Shown here one piece after another: positions 17,017-24,892 of a stretch of DNA of 64,000 bases (its first letter is position 1; each line of letters starts with the position of its first letter). Under the pieces are notes generated by a model that was not told the DNA's origin, did not search any database, and was given only the letters and a program-made list of their open reading frames with translations. The position numbers and the translations under genes were made by a program. Source of the stretch: Paenibacillus sp. SYP-B3998 (lineage in GTDB: Bacteria > Bacillota > Bacilli > Paenibacillales > NBRC-103111); assembly GCF_010820665.1 (NCBI RefSeq), contig NZ_JAAIKC010000002.1:310001-374000 (forward strand). The letters run 5' to 3'.

Positions 17017-18001
17017 TGAGGTTAATACCTCCCTGATAAATATCTCGAATAATGCTCTCAATCTCTGGCTCTTGCACGGTCAGATCAACAATGCCGTATT
17101 TCTGCGAAAGCTTGTTAATAAGTTCAGACACCTGAACCTCATCCTTAGAAAAGCGAAACCACTTCTTGTTGTCTTTCTCTTCGATAAGCTCAGCACCTGG
17201 TATGAATATACTTCCATAGGCTTGGCTAAATTCAACTGCGAGAATACGGTCACTTCCGAACCGCTGCTTAATCTCAGCGACAGTACCGTCATAAATGCTT
17301 GTCCCTTTATCAATAATGATCATACGGTCACAGGTTTTCTCAATATCGACCATATCATGGGTTGTAAACAGCATTGTTGTACCTTTTTCTTTGTTAATAT
17401 GTTTGATAAACGAGCGAATCTTTTCCTTGGCAATAACATCAAGGCCAATGGTTGGCTCGTCAAAGAAAATAATTTCAGGGTCATGCAGCAATGCAGCAGC
17501 AATATCTGCACGCATTTTCTGTCCTAAGCTAAGCTGCCGAACAGGTTGCTTCATAAACTCATGCAACCCCAGCATTTCGCTGAACATATTCAAGTTGCTT
17601 TCAAATGCCTTCGTTGGAATCTTGTAAATGTGTTTCAGTAAATCGTACGTATCCGCAACTGGCAAATCCCACCAGAGCTGAGTGCGTTGTCCGAAAACTA
17701 CACCGATTCGTGACGTATTCTGTTTGCGGTCCTTGTAAGGTGACAAGCCTCCTATCGTTATCGTGCCCGACGTAGGAACGAGAATGCCAGTAAGCATTTT
17801 AACCGTCGTCGATTTCCCTGCTCCGTTGGGACCAATGAACCCGACCGTTTCACCACGTTCAATCGTGAAACTCACACCATCAACCGCACGTTTCATTTGA
17901 TATTCTGGAATAAGCAAGCTTTTGATTGAGCCTAAAATGCCCTTATTTCTTACGCTTAGCTTGTATTCCTTCACCAAATCCTTGACTTCGATCAAGGCCA
18001 T
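16991..18001 (-). CDS. ABC transporter ATP-binding protein for the cluster exporter
   Basis: A 336-residue ATPase. Walker A is GPNGAGKST (residues 57-65), the signature is LSLGQKMRAD, Walker B is IIFFDEPTIGLD, and the H-loop is TTHD. Between Walker A and the signature lies G-Q-R-T-Q-L-W-W-D-L-P, typical of the family whose partners are paired ABC-2-like permeases. The start was set at 18001 (MALIEVKDL) because GGGGGG lies 6 bases before it. The next gene overlaps the 3' end. It energises export of the cluster product (inferred from position). Self-resistance is an alternative role. Confidence 0.9.
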   Translation of the reverse strand: MALIEVKDLVKEYKLSVRNKGILGSIKSLLIPEYQMKRAVDGVSFTIERGETVGFIGPNGAGKSTTVKMLTGILVPTSGTITIGGLSPYKDRKQNTSRIGVVFGQRTQLWWDLPVADTYDLLKHIYKIPTKAFESNLNMFSEMLGLHEFMKQPVRQLSLGQKMRADIAAALLHDPEIIFFDEPTIGLDVIAKEKIRSFIKHINKEKGTTMLFTTHDMVDIEKTCDRMIIIDKGTSIYDGTVAEIKQRFGSDRILAVEFSQAYGSIFIPGAELIEEKDNKKWFRFSKDEVQVSELINKLSQKYGIVDLTVQEPEIESIIRDIYQGGINLNASLSGVC

Positions 18002-18017
18002 TACACGCCCCCCTTTG

Positions 18018-18278
18018 CTAAGTAAGTGAGTGTTCACTCAATTTCTGTTCCACGATTGCGGTCAGCTTATTCAGTGAATTCAAACTTTCAAGTAGTAATT
18101 CATCATCACTGAATGTAATTTCAAATTCCTCCTCGATTTCGACGACAATCTCCATGCAATTGATAGAATCCATACCAATTGTGTTCAATGCCTCGTCTCC
18201 GGACAATTCAACCATCCGTTCTGCTTCTAAATTCAGCACTTTTCCTACCTTTCCGGCAATCTTTTCATAAGGTGTCAT
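18018..18278 (-). CDS. Acyl carrier protein 1
   Basis: An 86-residue acidic carrier protein. The phosphopantetheine serine is Ser38 in TIGMDSINCMEIV, followed by a helix II/III region rich in Glu. The start was set at 18278 because AAAGGAGA lies 6 bases upstream; the open frame continues to 18305 without a ribosome site. It lies just before the exporter genes and after BtrH-like protein C, across a 220-base gap. It is distinct from carrier 2, so it could be the partner of the ATP-grasp ligase and decarboxylase; this pairing is not shown by the sequence. Confidence 0.92.
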   Translation of the reverse strand: MTPYEKIAGKVGKVLNLEAERMVELSGDEALNTIGMDSINCMEIVVEIEEEFEITFSDDELLLESLNSLNKLTAIVEQKLSEHSLT

Positions 18279-18500
18279 TAGGTGTCTCCTTTCTTTAGTT
18301 CTCATGAGGTATAAGGATGATTACATCACCATTTTTTAACAAAATGAGACTTGGGACAAGAGGAAAATCATCCTACTAAGGGGTAAATTTTTATATTATT
18401 ACAGGTTTGTTTTTAATTTTTATTTTCAACTTTATTAACCATATGTTGATTTACGAAAACATTCGTTTATTGTGTCGAATTAAGTATTTTCGAGTCTTTT
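18279..18500 (-). other. AT-rich gap inside the biosynthetic operon
   Basis: The only sizeable gap in the cluster. It is strongly AT-rich and holds a 7-bp inverted repeat, GGATGAT (18314-18320) with ATCATCC (18367-18373), on either side of about 46 bases. Several TATAAT-like hexamers occur, but none has a convincing -35 partner. An internal promoter or leader structure serving carrier 1 and the downstream genes is plausible but not proven. Confidence 0.35.
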
Positions 18501-19553
18501 TTAATTCATTTTCATCTCTTCAAATCTTAACATTTTCCCAAAGTCAAGAACTAAATTTATTACTTTCTTCTCTAGTACAATCACATTACTGAAGCTTTCA
18601 TTCAACTTTTCAGGTTCAAAACGATTTCTTTTATGCAAAATCCCAATTTTGGTCGCTATTATTTTCCAAGCGATCTGACATTCTCTAGCTAAGATGTCAA
18701 GTTCCGTCCTTCGATTCTGAAGCTCCGGCACCTGTACGATAAGCCGAGCTAACGCTCTAAAAAAAATCATATGCGTATTGATATAAGGAATACGAAACTG
18801 ATCTACTTCCTCAATCAAATACTTTAATTTGGGCTCCAGTATCTCCTGTTCACGCCCAACATACGCAGACATAAGCTGGCTTAACTCCTTGATCGCATCT
18901 GCTGCTGAGTGAACACTAGGCGCATGAGAATATGACATAATCAGAATATGCTCTTTATGATAGCCGTAGGTTTCATTGTAAGCGTCAAATGCAGACTCAA
19001 GCATGTCATTGCGCAAATAAAATTGTGACGTCGTATCCCCGATGCTCATTCTGAGTGTTGGGGATGGCGGACTATTGAATAACGCTGCATTTTGTTCACC
19101 ATCCTGTATGATGGCAAGGTTACGTTCTTCGTCAAACCCTTTCACAAGAAACAGATGCGGATGATCTCTGCGCTGATACTCTTCACAATAAAAAATAGCT
19201 CTTTTATTCGTTGGTACAAAAACAATGGCGTCTTTAACTAGAGCTTGCTGCACCTGTTCGATCAGATTATTATCGATACGAACGGCTTCTAGCTTGAGAC
19301 CTAACTTATCAGAAAGTACATATTCTTCGATCGTATCGCGCTGATAGCGGTTATTACTCATGAAATGTTCATATGGCTTCTCGGAAAGGAAAAAATAATG
19401 GAGATGAGTATACAAGTAAAAGTAATAAAGGTCTGGATTGATTCTGCGGAAAGCCTGACTCGCAACATACTTCGGTACAAGAAAACAGTTCAAACCATGC
19501 TCGTCATACAAATAACCATCGAAAATACTATGAATGCCTTCAATAATTTTCAT
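18501..19553 (-). CDS. BtrH-like acyltransferase/peptidase-fold protein C
   Basis: A 350-residue protein, the first gene of the biosynthetic operon. Candidate catalytic residues are Cys23 (H-G-L-N-C-F-L-V), His133 (DHPHLFLVKGFDEE) and Asp151 (LAIIQDGEQ), with the same 18-residue His-to-Asp spacing as copies A and B. The second half is helical. It lacks the longer C-terminal arm of copy B. GGGG lies about 9 bases before the ATG, only 33 bases after a strong terminator of the sugar transporter operon. It may be an acyltransferase acting on carrier 1, or a release enzyme. Confidence 0.55.
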   Translation of the reverse strand: MKIIEGIHSIFDGYLYDEHGLNCFLVPKYVASQAFRRINPDLYYFYLYTHLHYFFLSEKPYEHFMSNNRYQRDTIEEYVLSDKLGLKLEAVRIDNNLIEQVQQALVKDAIVFVPTNKRAIFYCEEYQRRDHPHLFLVKGFDEERNLAIIQDGEQNAALFNSPPSPTLRMSIGDTTSQFYLRNDMLESAFDAYNETYGYHKEHILIMSYSHAPSVHSAADAIKELSQLMSAYVGREQEILEPKLKYLIEEVDQFRIPYINTHMIFFRALARLIVQVPELQNRRTELDILARECQIAWKIIATKIGILHKRNRFEPEKLNESFSNVIVLEKKVINLVLDFGKMLRFEEMKMN

Positions 19554-19586
19554 TTCAATTCGCCCCTTTTCAGTCTAAATATGGAG

Positions 19587-19634
19587 AAAAAAACGATGAT
19601 CAGTAAACTCAAATTGCAGTTTCCTGATCACCGA
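19587..19634 (-). terminator. Strong terminator between the sugar ABC operon and the biosynthetic operon
   Basis: On the minus strand TGATCAG-G-AAACT pairs with AGTTT-A-CTGATCA around an 8-base loop, with an outer CG pair, and is followed by a run of seven T. It ends the solute-binding-protein transcript (stop 19642) and lies just 33 bases before the first cluster gene. Confidence 0.85.
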
Positions 19635-19641
19635 TTTCGTT

Positions 19642-21180
19642 TTATTTCTGTGTAGCCTTCCAAGCATCGAATTGCTTCTGAGCTTCATTTACAATTTTAT
19701 CAATACCGACTGCTTTGTATTTATCGATCGCTTTAGGCAAGAATTCTTTTGGATCGACTGATCCTGTCCATAATGCGAAGTTAAACTCGTTCGCAGCGGA
19801 ACGAACTGCAGCCAATTCATTTTTCACTGGCTCTGGATCAAAGGCAAAACCAAGTGTTGGCGCTTTGTAAGAAGATTCATTGAATTTCTTATATTGATCC
19901 CACTTATCTTTGGCATCATCCTTATCAAGGAAAGTAATGAATCGATTTCCTAGGCCGAATAATGGCATATTATAACGCTCTGAACGTGCAGGTAGATCCT
20001 GAATTGTATGTTCATCAAGCTTCTTGTAATGTGTGCCCTCAAGACCGTAGCTAACGAGGTTCTGTAAGTACGGATCTGTATTCAGCAAGTTCTCAAACAT
20101 CATAACGCGTTCTGGATCCTGTGACGTGGCAGATATCGCATGCATCGCTCCCGAAACGGAACCGTTCAGCACAACTGGCTGCTCGATCGGTGTAGATACG
20201 ATTGGCATGGCATATTGCTTCGTCCAAATGTTGTCCGCTCCAGGGACTGTCGCTTGTCGATCTATCAGCCACTTGCCTGATTTTTTAATATCTTCTCCAC
20301 CTTTTCGAGTTGCCGCATCTTTCAAAATGTAACCTTCTTGATAATATTTGTGCATTGTTTCCGCTGCCTTCTGGAATTCAGGAGTTTCGTACACGTTCAC
20401 GAACTTGAAATCCTTCGTATCCAACTTAACGCCAATCGGGATCGTTTGTTCAAGCAGGTAATCATAAGGGATGTAGAAAACGTTAGAGTCATAGGAAGCC
20501 TGCAGAGGAGCTATTTTTTCGCCTTCCTTAACTGATTTAAGAAGAGGCTCCATATCCTCAAGGGACTTCACTTTGGTTACATCCAGCTTATATTTATCTA
20601 CGAGATTTTTGTTAAAACGCCAAACGTATTGCTGGGCAATCTCTTTTTGAACCGGAATCGCATAATTCTTGCCGTTTACTTTCGTACCTTCAAGGAAGCG
20701 CTTATCAAGCACTTTCAGTAGATCTTGACCGTATTTTTGCAGCAAATCATCAACGGGAATGAAAGCACCTTTTAGTGCATTCTCCCTATAGTTGGCCGCC
20801 CATGAAGCGGTGAAAGCGATGTCAAACTTTTCGCCGGATGCAATGATGGTTTGCATTTTGGAGTCGTAGTCGCCCCAGTTTACCATCTTGAATTTCACTG
20901 TTGCGTTAATTTTCTGTTTCGTATACTCGCTAACTTTCTCGAATACTTTATCGCTATCTGGCACTTCTCCGCCATCGTGATACCAAACGATCTCATATGG
21001 CTTTAGCTTACTCGGATCTACAGTACCCTTAGCAGGATCTGCCTTAGCTCCAGCGGTTGTAGCTGGTGCCACCGAAGCCCCTGTTGTTGCTGTATCCTTA
21101 CTACCGCATGCAGACAATGGCAAGACTAGGAGTAAAGAACTTACAGTTACCATTTGTAACGTTTTTTTCATTTTCGGCAT
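19642..21180 (-). CDS. Extracellular sugar-binding lipoprotein of an ABC transporter (LplA/YtcQ-like)
   Basis: A 512-residue lipoprotein. A signal peptide ends in the lipobox L-S-A-C (Cys25), followed by a low-complexity Ala/Thr linker and a long type-1 solute-binding domain with the family feature V-W-Y-H-D-G-G near residue 70. The size fits the large oligosaccharide-binding proteins of Paenibacillus. It captures a sugar or oligosaccharide outside the cell and delivers it to the two permeases encoded just upstream (21293-23179). No ATPase gene lies here; such systems share an MsmX-type ATPase encoded elsewhere. GGGGG lies before the ATG. Confidence 0.9.
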   Translation of the reverse strand: MPKMKKTLQMVTVSSLLLVLPLSACGSKDTATTGASVAPATTAGAKADPAKGTVDPSKLKPYEIVWYHDGGEVPDSDKVFEKVSEYTKQKINATVKFKMVNWGDYDSKMQTIIASGEKFDIAFTASWAANYRENALKGAFIPVDDLLQKYGQDLLKVLDKRFLEGTKVNGKNYAIPVQKEIAQQYVWRFNKNLVDKYKLDVTKVKSLEDMEPLLKSVKEGEKIAPLQASYDSNVFYIPYDYLLEQTIPIGVKLDTKDFKFVNVYETPEFQKAAETMHKYYQEGYILKDAATRKGGEDIKKSGKWLIDRQATVPGADNIWTKQYAMPIVSTPIEQPVVLNGSVSGAMHAISATSQDPERVMMFENLLNTDPYLQNLVSYGLEGTHYKKLDEHTIQDLPARSERYNMPLFGLGNRFITFLDKDDAKDKWDQYKKFNESSYKAPTLGFAFDPEPVKNELAAVRSAANEFNFALWTGSVDPKEFLPKAIDKYKAVGIDKIVNEAQKQFDAWKATQK

Positions 21181-21292
21181 GTTTATGCCCCCTTAGTCAT
21201 TTTTTTTATTTAAACAAAACCATATTATGGTTTCGCTCAAAACAATGTAACTTAACTTGTTAAAAACAATGGCTAGATTAGAGCAACGATCG

Positions 21293-22237
21293 CTATTCTT
21301 TCACTGCGCCACCCGTAAGCCCTTGAATAAAATACCTCTGAAAGAAGGGGAATACACAAGCTACAGGAACAGCGACGAATACGACCAGTGCCATCCTCAT
21401 CGTTTCAGAGGGTAACTGTCCCATATTCTCAACGACTCCGGCGCTAAACAGCGACGAGTTCGAAGCAAGAAACTGAACATTATTTTGAATTTTAATCAGC
21501 ATATACTGTATGGGGACGAGATGCGGATTATCAATGTAAAGCAAAGCGTTAAACCAATCATTCCAATAAGCAAGTGAAGTAAACAAAGTAATGGTAGCAA
21601 AAATCGGCAATGACACTGGTGCAACAACTGAGGTAAAGACACGCAGCTCACCACAGCCATCAATACGAGCCGCTTCAATAATGCCGTCAGGCACCATCGT
21701 TTGAAAATAGGATCGCATAAGGAAAATGTTGAACGGCACGACGAGTAGCGGCATGATGAGCGCCCAAATCGAATCCTTCAAATGGAGAAACTGTGTCATG
21801 ATAATGTAGGTCGGGACTATCCCCGCATTAAACAATGTCGGAAAGAAAGCAAAGAAAGCAAACCTTCGACGATAGTAAAAATCAGGTCTAGAAATCGCAT
21901 AAGCGAACAATCCTGTCACTATGAGACTGAGGATCGTGCCTACTATTGTAATAAGTATGGTCACGCCATAGGAACGGAATAGCTGATTACCTGTCCGAAA
22001 AATGAATTCATAAGCAAATGTGCTCATTTTTTTAGGGAAAATGCTATAACCGTTAAGAGATAACGTATTCTCATCTGTCAACGAAATGATAATCGTGAAC
22101 AAAAATGGGAACACGCAAGCTAGCGTAAACAGTCCAACAAACCCATGCGTGATCACTTTCCACAACGGAGAAAGACCGTTAATTTCCTTTGTCTTTCGAA
22201 TAACTTTAGGCACTGAAACAGCGGTTGATGTTTGCAA
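21293..22237 (-). CDS. Sugar ABC transporter permease (LplC/YtcP-like)
   Basis: A 314-residue protein with six predicted helices. The EAA loop, the site where the ATPase docks, reads EAARIDGCGELRVFTSVVAPVSLP (quoted in part; about residues 195-215). The start is TTG 22237, supported by AAAGGGG 8 bases upstream. It forms the inner-membrane channel with the preceding permease and carries the sugar delivered by the lipoprotein. Confidence 0.9.
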   Translation of the reverse strand: MQTSTAVSVPKVIRKTKEINGLSPLWKVITHGFVGLFTLACVFPFLFTIIISLTDENTLSLNGYSIFPKKMSTFAYEFIFRTGNQLFRSYGVTILITIVGTILSLIVTGLFAYAISRPDFYYRRRFAFFAFFPTLFNAGIVPTYIIMTQFLHLKDSIWALIMPLLVVPFNIFLMRSYFQTMVPDGIIEAARIDGCGELRVFTSVVAPVSLPIFATITLFTSLAYWNDWFNALLYIDNPHLVPIQYMLIKIQNNVQFLASNSSLFSAGVVENMGQLPSETMRMALVVFVAVPVACVFPFFQRYFIQGLTGGAVKE

Positions 22238-22252
22238 GCGTGCTGCCCCTTT

Positions 22253-23179
22253 CTAATAGAGTGCTTGGTCTTTATCAATTTTCTTGACAATATAATTACA
22301 GAAAAGGACCAAAATGAAACCAACAAACGATTGATATAAACCAGCAGCGGCACTCATACCGATTTGGCCAGAATTCCGTAGTGCGCGGAATACATAAGTG
22401 TCAACAACTTGTGTCGTTGCGTAGAGCGGTCCGGAGTCGAAAGTAACTTGATAAAACAATCCGAAATCCGAATAAAAAATCCGCCCAATGGCAAGCAGGG
22501 TAAGAATAATCATTAATGGCGTAAGGAAGGGAATCGTGATATTGCGAATCTGCTGCCATTTACTAGCGCCATCGATCATCGCTGCTTCATAGTACGACTT
22601 ATCAATACCTACGATAGAAGCTAAATAAATAACGCTATTCACACCGATCCACTTCCAAAGTGACGTGAGGGTAAGAATGTATGGCCAATACTTCGGCTCG
22701 TTATACCATTGAATCGACTTCACACCAAACAATTCCAGCCATCGATTCAGCAAACCCTTGTCCATGCTGAGAAAAGCGAATACAAAATAGCCAACAACAA
22801 CCCAAGAGATGAAGTAAGGTAATAACATACCTGTTTGATACCACTTCGATAATTTCTTCCCTCCGAGCTCATTTAACATGATGGCAAACAATACAGCGAA
22901 AACGAGACCCAACACAATAAACACCGTATTGTACAACAGGGTATTTCGCGTAATAATGTATGCATCCTGAGTACCGAACAAGAATTTAAAATTTTCAAAT
23001 CCGATCCACTTGCTATTGGCTATACTGGCAAAAAATCCGTCTCGATGAATACGAAACTGTTTAAAAGCAATGACTGTACCGAACATGGGAAAATAAGAAA
23101 ATAGGACGAACCACACTGTGACGGGAAGCACCATTAGCAGGTACCATTTATTCTGTTTGAAGCGTTTCCAAACGACCAT
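22253..23179 (-). CDS. Sugar ABC transporter permease (LplB-like)
   Basis: A 308-residue protein with six helices and an EAA-loop region around residues 195-210 (Y-Y-E-A-A-M-I-D-G-A). The N-terminus starts with a long first helix after W-K-R-F-K-Q-N-K-W-Y. GGAGAA is close to the ATG. First gene of the transport part, about 130 bases downstream of the response regulator gene, with a cre-like sequence at 23203-23216. Confidence 0.9.
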   Translation of the reverse strand: MVVWKRFKQNKWYLLMVLPVTVWFVLFSYFPMFGTVIAFKQFRIHRDGFFASIANSKWIGFENFKFLFGTQDAYIITRNTLLYNTVFIVLGLVFAVLFAIMLNELGGKKLSKWYQTGMLLPYFISWVVVGYFVFAFLSMDKGLLNRWLELFGVKSIQWYNEPKYWPYILTLTSLWKWIGVNSVIYLASIVGIDKSYYEAAMIDGASKWQQIRNITIPFLTPLMIILTLLAIGRIFYSDFGLFYQVTFDSGPLYATTQVVDTYVFRALRNSGQIGMSAAAGLYQSFVGFILVLFCNYIVKKIDKDQALY

Positions 23180-23202
23180 TTCTCCGGCCCCTTTCTTTGT
23201 TG

Positions 23203-23216
23203 TGAAAGCGCTTATC
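23203..23216. promoter_or_regulatory. cre-like catabolite repression site
   Basis: TGAAAGCGCTTATC matches 12 of 14 positions of the TGWAARCGYTWNCW consensus and is nearly palindromic (AAGCGCTT core). It lies 24 bases before the first sugar permease gene, consistent with CcpA control of sugar uptake. Confidence 0.45.
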
Positions 23217-23308
23217 GCTATGAATTAACTTTATCAACATGATAAAAAGCTGAACAGTTGAATTACCTTATATTTACTGGACTAACTAAAGAAAGAAGCT
23301 TAATCAGT

Positions 23309-24877
23309 TCACTGATCAAGCCTCTGCATAGCTTCCCGCTGACGGTACTCCATCGGAGAAACGCCAACCATCAGCTTAAATTTGCGGTAAAAATAAGTGG
23401 GGTCTGTGTATCCTACTTTCCCAGCGATGTCATTCGCTTTAAGTGTTGTCTGATATAGCAATTGCTTTGCCTTCTCTATGCGATATCTGTTTACATAATC
23501 AGAGAAGGTGGCGCTCAGTTCATGTAAGAATAGCTGACCAAGATAAATAACATTCATATTTAGCTCTTGGCTTAATGTTTTTAATGATAGCTCTTTGGCA
23601 TATTGTTCCTCGATTGCTTTCAGCACCCTTTTAATAACCGGAGAGTAATCATCCTTGCGTTCTCCATCTAGATAATCAATTACCGCTTCTATGCTGTCGC
23701 GCAAGTGATCCTTCAGCTGCTCCAGCGTGCGAATTTTGAATAAATGAGAGAATATTTTTTTACTGTCGAATTGCTTGTTCTTTACTGCATGTTTGATCTG
23801 GAACATAAATTCTACAGCCAAATGCTGAATATCTGAGGGTTTGGCTCCTTTGCTCCCCTGAAGCTTTTGGAAACATTGATCCATATAAGCAAAAGCCTCT
23901 TCTTTATTTTTACTCTCAATGTGTCGAGAAAGGGCTTCCAATTGTAATGAAATTCCTGTCTGCTGCTGCTCCCATCCTGCATTCATCACATTGTAATCAA
24001 TGATTTCATTGGCAGAAACTTCCGAACAATACTCTTGCAGATTTTTCGCGTTTCGATAGCTTTCCGTGACTTCCATGAACGTTGATTCATAACTTCCAAT
24101 AGTGGCAAAAGCGCTCATACGAGCATCCTCAAGCACATGATTCAACACTTTACGAACCAAATTAGTAACAAAACTTACCGCTTCTACATCCTGTGACTCG
24201 CATCCAAATATTAGAATTAAATCTCCATCCAAATCACCGAATTCATATACATGCACAATGCCAGACAGATGATAACGGCAAAGCGCATGCACTTCCGCTA
24301 ACTGATCAGCTTCCATACTAGACCGATTAGGGTCACTGAAACGAATCACCGAAACTACATAATAAGGTTGAGAAAGCTTGATATTAAGCACCTTCGCTCG
24401 TTCAAGAAGCTCTTTGGGATCAATCGTTCTACTAACCCAGCGAAGGAGGATATTGCCCCTAATAATATCGAGATTATCGGTGACGACTTTCCGATGGGCC
24501 TCGCTTTGCATTTTATTTACCGTACTATGCAAGGTCTGTTTAAGCTCTTCCACATTTACAGGCTTCAACAAATAATTTTCGATCCCAAGCTTCATGCCTT
24601 CCTTTACATATTCAAATTCATTGTAACCGCTCAATATGATGAACTTTTGGGCATCGTTTTTCTCTTTTAATCTCTTAATTAGCTCAAGACCGCTCATTCG
24701 AGGCATGAAAATGTCCGTAATGAAAATATCGACATCCAGATTTGTCGCTATACGCATGGCTTCTTCGCCATTCGAGGCATGTCCAACAACTTCCAGACCA
24801 TATTGTTCCCAATCCACGAGCGCGGACAGTCCTTCAAGAATGAAAGGCTCATCATCGACTAGAAATACTTTGTACAT
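23309..24877 (-). CDS. YesN-type response regulator with AraC DNA-binding domain
   Basis: A 522-residue regulator. The receiver domain has Asp8/Asp9, the phosphoacceptor Asp55 (DIFITDIFMPR) and Lys near residue 105. A long middle region follows, then a C-terminal AraC-type double helix-turn-helix (LSLKTLSQELNMNVIYLGQLF and ANDIAGKVGYTDPTYFYRKF). These regulators activate neighbouring sugar ABC operons when their YesM kinase partner (encoded immediately upstream) senses the sugar. AGGAGAAGGGG precedes the ATG. Confidence 0.92.
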   Translation of the reverse strand: MYKVFLVDDEPFILEGLSALVDWEQYGLEVVGHASNGEEAMRIATNLDVDIFITDIFMPRMSGLELIKRLKEKNDAQKFIILSGYNEFEYVKEGMKLGIENYLLKPVNVEELKQTLHSTVNKMQSEAHRKVVTDNLDIIRGNILLRWVSRTIDPKELLERAKVLNIKLSQPYYVVSVIRFSDPNRSSMEADQLAEVHALCRYHLSGIVHVYEFGDLDGDLILIFGCESQDVEAVSFVTNLVRKVLNHVLEDARMSAFATIGSYESTFMEVTESYRNAKNLQEYCSEVSANEIIDYNVMNAGWEQQQTGISLQLEALSRHIESKNKEEAFAYMDQCFQKLQGSKGAKPSDIQHLAVEFMFQIKHAVKNKQFDSKKIFSHLFKIRTLEQLKDHLRDSIEAVIDYLDGERKDDYSPVIKRVLKAIEEQYAKELSLKTLSQELNMNVIYLGQLFLHELSATFSDYVNRYRIEKAKQLLYQTTLKANDIAGKVGYTDPTYFYRKFKLMVGVSPMEYRQREAMQRLDQ

Positions 24878-24892
24878 AGGACCCCTTCTCCT

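Noticed and set aside
5340-19553. Lasso or other ribosomal peptide cluster (suggested by the nucleotidyltransferase family)
   Set aside because: No precursor peptide gene, asparagine-synthetase-like cyclase or leader peptidase was found. The 11-codon open frame in the 18279-18500 gap has no properly spaced ribosome site.
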